DNA from: Phoronis australis
Lineage: Eukaryota > Phoronida > Phoronidae
Direction: 5' to 3'
Length of the DNA stretch: 48,123 nt
Assembly (NCBI GenBank): GCA_002633005.1
Contig: NMRA01000042.1
Coordinates: 372,838 to 420,960, forward strand
Below the pieces are notes generated by a model, which made no database searches, was not told the DNA's origin, and saw nothing but the letters and a program-made list of their open reading frames with translations. The position numbers and the translations under genes were made by a program. The first letter of the stretch is position 1. Each line of letters opens with the position of its first letter. Positions 23,251 through 33,400 of the stretch are shown in pieces.

Positions 23251-23376
23251 TTTCCAAATATGGCTCAACACTTCCAAATATGGTGCAAAACATTTCAAAG
23301 ATGGTGCAAAACATTTCAAATATGGTGCAAAACATTTCAAATATGGTGCAAAACATTTCAAAGATGGTGCAGCATT
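23251..23376. repeat. 21-bp minisatellite, six copies
   Basis: Six consecutive 21-bp units of the type TTTCAAATATGGTGCAAAAC(A), the first two more divergent. Because 21 is divisible by three, open frames run through it (MVQNISK and KCFAPYL repeats); these are not taken as genes. Confidence 0.9.
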
Positions 23377-25499
23377 ATGTTTTAATAGTTGTACGCAGAA
23401 CATTGGGCTTGGAAGTTCCTGGTGGTTCACTGTGATAGCAAAGCAGTGCATTGTATACTGATTACATAATTATATCAACATACTGTAAGCAAATTGCCTA
23501 AAACATGTATTCTTCTTATGTGAATCCTTGGTGATGTAAATTATGTAGACAAAGGAAGACAATATGTAAGATGGATTCTCTTGTTGTATATGTCTTATTG
23601 CAGGTGTTTAGCATTAGAAGCTTCATTTTACCTCATTTAACATAGTCCAAAACTGAAATCAAATAGTTCCTTTTACTTTCATGAAATTGATCTCCCAAAT
23701 CCATAACGTGGCAGAATTCCATTTCTGTTATATAAGCTCAATTCACAGGCAACGTGTGGGGTAAATTTCCACTTCTTTCGAAAAATGTAATTGCAAAAAT
23801 TTTCATATTTTCTCTTTTTCAAAAGCTGATTACTTTGATACAGTACAAGCCATGCTAGTGGTAATAGGGGTAAATATTTCTTTATCTTTATTTGTGTGGA
23901 GAAAATTTGACAATTAAATTTCACTTGATGGCCAATATGCAAATAAGGTGAAAATTATCATACTTTGCCACTTCGAATTTACAGTTTTAAGGTTGACTAA
24001 CCCCTGTAAACCCTGAATCGCTTTTTAAGTCACTGGTTTCAGTGTTCTTTGTAGTAATCAAAATGTAACCCTATTGTAGTAAGGAGTTTTATGAGACTTG
24101 TTTTTGGGGAGCAAAAGACTTAACTTGATTTTAGTTTTTTGGTCAGCTAAACACGGGGAAATGTACCTTCATTGAGTAAAACCAAATAGTTATAAAGATG
24201 TGTGTTGAGATTATGCAGTCTTAGTATTGGTGCATGTGAGGTTTTTCAATCTTAAAGATTTAATGATATTTTCCTCTTTATTTTGGATAGCAATTTCATG
24301 AGAGAAATTTTATTGTAAACCACTTTGATCTACCTATGCTTTTTCAGCATTCAATATTTTCAAAATGAATTGTCTAAGATGGGTTACTTTTTTCAAGTTA
24401 AATTGATTTTTTAGTTTAACAATTCGCAGGCTTGTCGTATGTGTAATTTGTTCGGGAAGATTGTGTGTCTAAAGTTGTGCAATTTTTAGCTGAAAAGATT
24501 TCAGTAACTAATACAGATCAGTTTTTTTGAATTGATGAACTTTAAATTGTGTTGAAGTTTTTGTTATAGAAATAGCCCTCCTTTAACCTGCTTGTTTTTT
24601 TTTATTTTTATCAATAATGTTACTGTGACTGTTAACAAATAATTGCTTTCCTTTGACCAAATCAATTATCATGTTTCTTTTCATACATGTTGCTTAGTAT
24701 TTACTACAAATTTGCTACTTGACCAATAGGTGGCTCTCAAGACCTATTTGTGCAGGCCTGCTCATGTGTGCCTTGAAGTGACATTGTCAGGACTGCCAAT
24801 TTCCCCACATGGTCTGCTCGGCGTCCAATCAATAAGAAATGATCTGAGTTAGTAAGAATTGAATTGTAGTTTATGAGGAAAGAACTACAGCTGATAAGAA
24901 AATAATACCGTTTATCATGTTAATGAGAAAGGTACGCCCGTGTGGAAGAAATATTGGCTACCCTCCAACTTCCATTATCCGTTGGGAAGTTGCCTTTGGT
25001 CCACAACTTTTATAATTCATGTCGATACATTTGTGTCCACTTACAGTGTCACTAAAATACACACAATTGTTAAGCCATGCAGCTGAACACAGCAAAGTAT
25101 GTTTGTAAAACCATGAAAGTCATTTTGTAAACCGCTTTTCTGCGTAAGGGCCCATGCACTGGTCAATGAAGGCGAAGTCGCATATTTAAAGTTGCAAAAA
25201 ACCAAATTAACGGCGCCGTATCATCTCATTGAAGCAACCAATTGATTCCATTCAGCCACGTGTGATTAGGACGACTAATTCCTACCGAAACAAAACACAT
25301 GTCTCCAACCAAAACACCAACCAAAGCAATATCTTTCGAAGATGACACTTTTTAAGCTTTAAAGGAGAGGTACATGCGGCAATTATATATTGACTGCATA
25401 GGGTGCTAAACCATTTTCTGGGGACTTCACGGGAAACTTGATCTATAGTTCACAATACGTCCTCTCAAAAAGCTGGTTAAGCTTATGTAGGGCCCTATT

Positions 25500-25935
25500 G
25501 ATAAGTGTGTGTACTTAGCTACTTAAGTATCTAAATTTAATTTAGTGAAATACATTTTCGGATTCAGTTTTTGAGCTATGATTAATTGGGTCGCGTAACC
25601 ATGTCTTTTTCGTAAAATGTATCTCAAAAGAAACACACATTAATAGCAAAACTACGGTATTAGTAACATTGATTTCGTTGGTTTAATATAAATGTTCAAG
25701 ATGAAATCTCAAAATTCTTGCAGTATTCTAAATTATCCTTGCGTTTTCGTTTCGTGCAACTAAATTTTTTTCGCAATGACCATGGAAGTCCTATTCTTTG
25801 ATAAATGCAAAGTGTAAAATTTTGAAAACGGTTCCAAACAGCGTTTTGGAGAAGAGTGTATATACTGAAAGTTTCATGTGAATCCGGTGAGCCATATCTG
25901 AGGTATAATGTTCGTTAGCCATATTTGGACATTTT
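25500..25935. repeat. Diverged dispersed repeat, copy 2
   Basis: Collinear with 14800-15250 in the same orientation through several short conserved blocks, including ATTAATTGGGTC and AACAGCGTTTTGGA. Confidence 0.6.
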
Positions 25936-27710
25936 TCGATGATGCTACCGTACCCTAAAATTGTCCGTTGTATAATCTTGTGTAAAATGAAATACCTAAC
26001 TTGCCCAATAAAACTGCAGACAAAACACAAGCTTAACCAGATGAGAGATTCTTGGAACCCTGTCTTTTTCGTAAAATACTCATTCGCGATTTTTGAAAGG
26101 GCAGAACTTTTTTATTTCTGCCACATCAAGCACGGGGTTCCTTTACCGGTCTTCGATCGATTTCGTGTTCCGTTTCAGAATATATCGGCCATTGTTGGGA
26201 ATGCCGTGCGTTGGCACATTTGACCATGCTAGGTTTCGGTCAGATCTATGATACTTCTTTTTCAAAATACTTTGACAAAGTTCCTACGGCTTTTAGCCCC
26301 GAAATCCCATCCAGGTACTACCGTCCACTTCTCAGTGTATAAAATAACAATTTATGATTGGCGGTTGACGCGCAGCTTAGTGTTATCGTGTGCATACTTA
26401 GAACGGCTTTGTTGTTACTCAAAGAGCTACCGCAATAACACAAAACATGAATGTATATACACCGGACCTGTTGATAATGGCGCGAGTAAATGGGTATTAG
26501 CCAACTGTATTAATTCGCCTAACACGTGCGATATGTTTTTTTGAAATTGGAACGCAATCCTGCAAAAATTCCCTTTGTGCGGGCCTTCAAGTAACACAAC
26601 TAAAAGAGAACTCGTTTGTATTGCTGTTGTTTATTAAACTCAACTTTCTGCATTAAGATTTTTTCAAAATGAAACAATATTTATTTTAAAGATTTTCTAT
26701 GTCAAATTTTAGAGGTTTTCTATTGAGGCATGTCAATAGTCATGAAATATTTTATCTTATTGCTTGCACTGTCTACATTCTAATAAAACACATATAATGG
26801 TAACTACACATGGTTCCGCACGCAGAGAATGGCTTCAATTTATTTATTTGTTTGTTATTTGAATTAGATTATGCCAATATTTATAGATACATTCAATACC
26901 GTTCTATAGGCATTTAATTCGCAGTCCCCGGTGCCGTTTATTCTATATGATAATCAAACTCAGAACAGTATATGAAAGTGGGCCAACGCTTATTCTCGCG
27001 CTAACATTTTTTACCGCTTGAAGCCAAACCAGAAAACATACCACGTGGGAAGTAACGCCTATCTCCTTTGCTAAAGGTTGATTGGTTTAGTTAGAGATGT
27101 TACCAACATTTAGAAAGGTGTGAGTAGAGCTACGGCGGAGAAGCAACAAAACGGAGCTAAACTTTTCGGACACGGCTGTGGTAAGGGTGAGCTGCATGTA
27201 CACAGAGCTACTGGACCAACACACAGTTACGGTGACACGGTGAAGACGCTGAAGATATCAGCACTCCGTCAACACACATAATTAATCACGTCATCGCCGT
27301 TCACGGGGACAGAAGCACTTCACTGATAAAGACCTATAACCCCGGAGTGCCTCTGGGCAAAGCTTTGAAACCAGGCTCGACCTACCAACAGAATAAATCT
27401 AAATCACTGATTATCGGACTAAGACCGTGTACCGCTCGGTTAGTGTATACTACATTGGTGACAATCAGACAAGTTGCGGTTGCTGAAATCAGAAGTGAGG
27501 ATCAATATTTTATTGTTAATTTCTTGACTGTTGATTTGCGGTGGATATTCAGCGAGAGTTTTTGCGCGTTTGTGTACATGACAACGGGTCGATAACTGAA
27601 CTGATTCAAACATTAATGCTCGCTAGCGGCACGGGGTAGTACACAGGTAAATAGGATATCAAGGTTGTGTAACTTCCCTTGTTCGGGAAATATTCTGGAA
27701 ACTAGTCATA

Positions 27711-29339
27711 ATGCCGGTGACGAAAACTCGTCGTGATCAACGGAGACTAGATTTTGCCGGGTGTTTACCAAGTACTCACTTGGACGAAGAACTCTCGCCC
27801 ATACCGACATTTACTGGCGCCTCTCAGTGGCTAGACAGGCATAAGGAATACACGGACAAAGTAGTGAAATTCTTACAAACGTATCCCAACCTTATTAAGA
27901 ATGAGAGTTTGGATACTTTGTGGGCGCTCTTGGAACCTCTGGTTGACAATACAACGCTCCTCCGTGAATATGAACTGTATATTCGCCATCAGTTTAGAGG
28001 AATTGAAAACTTCGAAGTTGGAATTTCACGAGAGGACAAGTTGCCAACTCCATTAGCCTGGCTGAAAAATAACCAAATCGGTGTTACCAGAAACAGGCAT
28101 AACAGTCCGCGGTCTGTTTATCTTTGTTTTTCGCATAAGGACGCTGCGACTGTGCGAAGTTCTCAAGCACTAATTCAATCCATGTCGCCATACTGTGCCG
28201 TGCGCTGCAATCCCTATTCTTTGAGCAGCGCTAATGTGCCAGAACTATGCCAAACAATTTCAAGTGCAAATGTATTTTTATTCTTCATGGACCAAAACTC
28301 CATTGAGGATGGCGTTTGTTTACATCTGTTATCAATGGCAATCGCTTACGAAGTACCGATTGTAATGGTACGGGAGCCGGCCTTCAAACTTCCAGCAGAA
28401 TTTTCACCCCATGTCTCAAATCTGGACATTACCATCATTGATATAAATGACTTGAAACCTAAGACAGGAGAACACTATATTCAAACGATGTTTTCTGATC
28501 CGCCGGAAAAAGGAAGTCGGCCAAAGTCAGGCATGCCGAATGGAAGTGTGGATCACCGCGACGATGAAATGGTTGCTCGACCAAAAACTAGTCACGTGAG
28601 AAGAAAAGACCACGAAATGTCTGCCGGTATTATTCGCCAGCACGCTAAGAGCAAAGGGGAAACGTCAAACGGGATTGCTGAGGAAGAAGAACATGTGGCT
28701 TCGTTGGAAGATGTGCTGACAAGGGGCTACATCAACTCTTTCGTTTACATATCAGATTTCCATGATTCATGCGTTTCCAAGTTATTTGAAAGACTGTCTG
28801 ACTACTTTGGAGAAACTATTAGATTGGTTAAATCTCATCTAGTAAACTCAGAGAATGAAGACGTTAGTAAAAGGCGGGAAGTCACGACATTGAATGAAGT
28901 GGAGAAACAGGAAACAACTGAAGACGGAAGCACATTAAAAAACAATGTTCAGGCAACAACTGAGACTCTGTCCGACACGTTGACGCAAACGGCACAAGAC
29001 TCTTACGGTGGTGGAAAACTGGATGCGGACCAGTTTCAAGAAACAGAAGAAGAAGAGAGTTCACCGATTTCACAGGATAACGGCAAGACTGCTGTGGACC
29101 CAGTAGAAAACGATTTGAGAGATACAAATGCCGGTTCGACTGATGGTGACGACTCGTCCGTTGTAGTTTCAGAAGTAGACAGTAGTCACAATAAGCAGGA
29201 AGAAGAAGAAATCGAAGTAAAGACTGACAAAGTAGAAGACGACGAAAGTAAATCAAACATTGAAGAAAATGATAACACACATATAGAAACCCCAATTGTA
29301 ACAGAATGGCCTCCGAAAACGGAAGTGAGCCCCAACTGA
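27711..29339 (+). CDS. Uninterrupted 542-aa protein with TIR-like domain and acidic C-terminus
   Basis: One open frame of 542 codons, opened by ATG with A at -3; an in-frame TAA at 27648-27650 with no intervening ATG fixes the start. Residues 36-100 look alpha-helical. Residues 135-222 read like a TIR fold: strand A SVYLCFSHKD (compare family FVSYSxKD), helix TVRSSQALIQSM, a BB-loop-like CNPYSLSSANVPELC, strand ANVFLFFMDQNS, then CLHLLSMAIAYEVPIVMV. At the position where NADase TIRs carry Glu (WCxxE), Leu or His stands here, so scaffold rather than enzyme activity is more likely (inference). Residues 338-370 contain a second strand-helix start (FVYISDFHDSCVSKLFERLS) that may be a remnant second TIR. 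Residues 380-542 are rich in Glu/Asp/Ser/Thr and probably disordered. No signal peptide or membrane segment, so probably cytosolic. I do not recognise a named family. Lack of introns in a gene-rich-in-introns neighbourhood hints at retroposition or an ancestral single-exon gene. Confidence 0.85.
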   Translation: MPVTKTRRDQRRLDFAGCLPSTHLDEELSPIPTFTGASQWLDRHKEYTDKVVKFLQTYPNLIKNESLDTLWALLEPLVDNTTLLREYELYIRHQFRGIENFEVGISREDKLPTPLAWLKNNQIGVTRNRHNSPRSVYLCFSHKDAATVRSSQALIQSMSPYCAVRCNPYSLSSANVPELCQTISSANVFLFFMDQNSIEDGVCLHLLSMAIAYEVPIVMVREPAFKLPAEFSPHVSNLDITIIDINDLKPKTGEHYIQTMFSDPPEKGSRPKSGMPNGSVDHRDDEMVARPKTSHVRRKDHEMSAGIIRQHAKSKGETSNGIAEEEEHVASLEDVLTRGYINSFVYISDFHDSCVSKLFERLSDYFGETIRLVKSHLVNSENEDVSKRREVTTLNEVEKQETTEDGSTLKNNVQATTETLSDTLTQTAQDSYGGGKLDADQFQETEEEESSPISQDNGKTAVDPVENDLRDTNAGSTDGDDSSVVVSEVDSSHNKQEEEEIEVKTDKVEDDESKSNIEENDNTHIETPIVTEWPPKTEVSPN

Positions 29340-29515
29340 CCTCTGTGCTTTAACTTGTTGTTTATTCATGAAGTATTTCATTGTGTCTCACGGAAGCGCC
29401 ATGTTTGTTGTGTCTTCTTAAAATACTAGTCTAATTATATTGTATGAAGTTGTAAATACTTTGTATGAAGTTGTTTTTCTTTGGCTTCATCGTAGATTTT
29501 TACTAATGTATCATG

Positions 29516-29521
29516 AATAAA
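29516..29521 (+). terminator. Poly(A) signal of the TIR-like gene
   Basis: AATAAA 177 nt after the stop codon, in an AT-rich 3' UTR. Confidence 0.65.
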
Positions 29522-29741
29522 TTTTAGACTTACTATAATTATTAATGAAGGGTGTCTGTTACATATCTCTGTCAAGGTTTGCCGCGAGTGTAAACTGCGT
29601 AAGCTCTAAAGAAAGGCACGTAGATTACTGTGAATTTGTCAAGTTGAAAATATATGGAACTGTTGTACGATAACGAGCTTTCAGTTTTGTGATTTCATTT
29701 CATTAGACATCATAACTGCACCACAGACTTTCCTAATTAAC

Positions 29742-29747
29742 TTTATT
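29742..29747 (-). terminator. Poly(A) signal of the LRR/EF-hand gene
   Basis: TTTATT on the plus strand is AATAAA on the minus strand, 322 nt beyond the stop of the LRR gene and the only such hexamer noticed between the two stops. Confidence 0.6.
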
Positions 29748-30068
29748 TTTATATGTTTACAAATTGCGCGTATTAAAATTCTACACACAACCGGATATAA
29801 CCTCTGGAATAAAAGGCCAAGAAATTAATTGCTGAGATAAAGTTTTTGAAACAAACTGTTTCTAATCTCCATTCTTGCGCCAGTTCACACGAAGAAACTG
29901 CCCAACACACACACACACACATCGCTGGTATCAGAGAGGTGTTTCCGCTGTTGGAACAAGTCATTTTTTACCTCGAAATTCGTGAACGTCAAAGAATTCC
30001 CTCTAGGATCTTCTGATACGTGTAACGTGACAAAATACTTCAGTTGATGATCATAACGGCTTTACACA

Positions 30069-30420
30069 TCAAGATTTTGTAGACTCTCGCGAATAGACTC
30101 CAGCTCCACTGTTGTCGTTTCGACTTCTTTCAACATTCGCTACAATACTAGAAAGTCTTGCGTCGTTTTCTTCGTCACCGGAACTGTCATTCAAAAATGA
30201 ATCCATGGCGTCTAGCAGTTCGTCGTCTGACTCACGATCTTGTTCCGCCAGAGATGCCATTGCTGTCTCAGCAGTTTCAATAATGTGACCAGATTTAACG
30301 AGTTTTGCTCGTTCTTTAGCAGCCTTTTCTTTATCTTTCTTTAGTTGTTTTTCATCTAAAATCCGCCTGACTGCTTTCATTTTCACATCTTTATATTTCT
30401 TGTTTATTGAAAGAATTTCC
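30069..30420 (-). CDS. LRRC74A: LRRC74-like coding exon 12 (residues 516-632) and stop
   Basis: Completes EF-hand 2, then a Lys/Glu-rich helix (LKKDKEKAAKERAKL) and an acidic Ser-rich tail (DDELLDAMDSFLNDSSGDEE). Stop at 30071-30069. Acceptor TTTTTTCAG. Confidence 0.9.
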
Positions 30421-33400
30421 CTGAAAAAAGACAAAATTTCACAATTTCATGTTGCATGACCGCGGTACCGTGTTTTTTATTTAATAGCTACAAAGTTTTT
30501 ACAAACGAATAAGTGAAGTTTTAATATGCATCTCATATTGTAATTTGTTACATTAAAAATCAAAAGAGAGTATAAAACCATTCATGAGCCCTGCTGTTGG
30601 AGCGTGATTTCGAGAGACCATTTGAACAAGTTTGGTAATAAACAAATTCTCAATATCGTACAGCCCAGAAATTGAACTGAATTACTTAGGGAGGAAATAA
30701 GATCACAGGTGGATTTGGGTGCGGAGGCAGTATGCCAGGGGAATTTCTTCTTTTTATGGTTAACAACGTTTGTTTTTACGATTGCACTCACCAAGCTGTA
30801 TGTAAGTTAATAAACGAATCGTCTTTTTTCTCATATCTTAGACCCGCCACAGACAATAGCCCACTTACCCCAACTCAACCACACCGTCTCTGTTAGTGTC
30901 CAACATTTCAATCAATGTATCCAACTGTGCCACACTCAGTGGAGTTTTGAGCGACTGCAAAACAACATTTGAAATTTTTGCTCAGTAGAACTACATTAAA
31001 CACATGTTGATTAAATATAATATTTATCCATGAATAGCTTGTGTTTGCAAGGACAATGATTTGTTAATCATTTTGCAAGACGCAGAAAACGCATTGAAAA
31101 AACACTCGCGGTTTTTTATGTGTAGGCCACAAAGTCGAGAGACTAAACACATACCCGATCATTCTAAACAACAAAACAAAAATTCTGTAATATTCAAATC
31201 CACAACTATCAGAGGCACAATGGAGAAGCCAGGTAATTTGTATTTCCAATTAGTAATTTATGATTTTTGCTTCACTTCTCAGTAATTACTGACGTCCTGA
31301 GGTACAAATGCCAAGGACTTCCATGTCTGTGTGCAACAGATAGGTTTGACGGTACCTTAAAACACGTCCAGTTCTAATACACAGCGACTCACTTCGAGTC
31401 CTTTTATAAACTCCTCCCTCGTCAACGTCATACTTTGGTCCTTATCCAAACTCTTGAAGAGGTCAACCAATCTGAGGTCTTCTCGAACCATAAATTCCAG
31501 AAGTACCTCCAACGGGTTCTTCTCTTCAAGTTTAGATATTCTGTTTCGGTACGACTCTCTTTCCTTGATTGTACCGGCAGTTGCTACTTGGAAGTGTCTC
31601 TCTAGTTGAAGTTTTTTCACCATATCACAAAAGGATGAATTCACAAGGATGTCCTTAAATATGAAACAAAGGATTAGGTTGAGAATCACTATTCGCGTCT
31701 ATAGTTAGATGAAACCATAAAGCCGGTCATTACATTAAACAATCTACTGTGCGCTTAGTTTCATTATCATTCAGCACAGTCACTTTATACTAACCGATAC
31801 TAAAACTGAGAAAAGGGCTATTTTTAATGAAGTAAGCTACCCACCTCAAGGTCAAGGAACTCGACCATGCATTTTTTGCTCATACAAGCTTTCAAGATCG
31901 CAATTGTCCCTTGGAATGTAATGGAGTTATATCCCATCTGAAAACAGACAATACGTGCTTGCAGTTTTCAATAAAGTAAAAGGAATGCAGTGTGTGAGAA
32001 CAGAATTGTGTTAGTGAGACTAGAAGTCCCTAGGATCGCACGGAAGGAAGGCTAGTTTCATTTTAGCTACGGCACGTACACTTGTAACGATATCGCATAC
32101 GCTTTGCCAGAACTCTCAACAACGTTGACCTACTGTTTTGATGTAACTAAAGGGCATTGTTTCCTATTGCGTTGCCGTTAAACGGCCATATTACCTGAAA
32201 CCTCCCAAATGTCAAATCGATTAGTCTATTCTCTAACTGTTCTGAAAAGTTATCAAATGTGAGAATAAGTTTTGTTAGTTATTCTAGTGACTGGCTGACT
32301 AACTGACTGAAACCCAGCTATTATACATACAACCACCTTTCAAACCTTGCAGAATGGAGGCTACTTTGATGAGTTGGTGATGTACTGTTTTCAGCACAAG
32401 ATCAAAAAGTGGTGTGACATGAATTATAAGGGCTTTGCCCTGACAGTAAATCCATAGCTATGTGCCCTGACAGTAAATCCATAGCTATGTGCCCTGACAG
32501 TAAATCCATAGCTATGTGCACTGACAGTAAATCCATAGCTATGTGCCCTGACAGTAAATCCATAGCTATGTGCCCTGACAGTAAATCCATAGCTATGTGC
32601 CCTGACAGTAAATCCATAGCTATGTGCACTGACAGTAAATCCATAGCTATGTGCACTGACAGTAAGTACATAGATATGTGCACTGGCTACTCTCGTTGTT
32701 ATCAAGGATCACAATAGCATTTTTTAAAACGACATTAGTGAAAAATCGACAGGTGGTCAAAAAACTAACGTTTAACGTGGCCGCGTTTTTCAAAACGTGA
32801 CTTTTCATAGAAATTGCCATAACCCATATTCTATGAAAAATTAGTAAGCCTTTATTATTGATAGCCGAGTTCTCGGACTAAAATGCCTTAAAAGAAAATC
32901 GCACACACGCTTTGTAGCTCACAAAGCATAAGTTTCGTGTGGAAAATTTAAGGCAGTACCGCCGATCTCCATAAAATTTCGGATGCTTTTTAAAATGCTT
33001 GAACAATTAAGTTTGTTTAGAAAAACACGGTCACAGGGTTAAGAGCTAGTTGAAGTGACTGTCAGGAGTTGTCCAATCAACACGCCTCCTTGTGTTAATC
33101 TAATTAATCTCGTAAGAACCTTGAGTATCTTCAGTGTACTGTTGTACTGTAGTCCCTTGGCGAAGTCCACAAGCGGCAATGTTGTTATTCTATTGTGGGA
33201 AATATCCAACTCTTCTAAAGTTTTGTTAAACATCAACGCTCGTCCTAGACTAATGGTTCCAGTCACGGCAAATCCATTCATGTTTAATCGAAGGCACTTC
33301 AGACAATCGTTGCTCTGAAAATGATAAGTTTTTGTGATATTTCGAATTTTCGTTAAAAACATAAAATTATCTTTTGGGGTGAGCATCAAAATATTTCATT

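Larger units (their letters stand above)
22599..27710. other. AT-rich intergenic spacer
   Basis: No supported genes between the zinc-finger and TIR-like genes. Contents: likely 3' UTR of the zinc-finger gene with AATAAA at 23154-23159, a small GGGGAT/ATCCCC hairpin near 22853, the 21-bp minisatellite at 23251, long T-rich tracts, and a diverged dispersed repeat at 25500-25935. The last ~500 bp is less AT-rich and probably holds the promoter and 5' UTR of the TIR-like gene; the 82-codon frame there is unconvincing. Confidence 0.6.
29340..30068. other. Convergent 3' UTR region
   Basis: Holds the 3' UTRs of the two tail-to-tail genes and a (CA)n run near 29906-29921. No gene seen. Confidence 0.65.

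Noticed and set aside
27347-27595. 82-codon frame upstream of the TIR-like gene
   Set aside because: No similarity, different frame, and better explained as 5' UTR or promoter sequence.
28882-29295. 137-codon minus-strand frame
   Set aside because: It is the antisense shadow of the TIR-like gene's acidic tail (GAA/GAC-rich codons read as Leu/Phe/Ser on the other strand).
32437-32679. CRISPR-like array
   Set aside because: The units abut with no unique spacers and the host sequence is animal; this is a minisatellite.
32402-32717. Three long frames with 9-residue repeats over the 27-bp tandem repeat
   Set aside because: They exist on both strands only because the repeat period is divisible by three and the unit lacks stops. 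There is no start context or family similarity.
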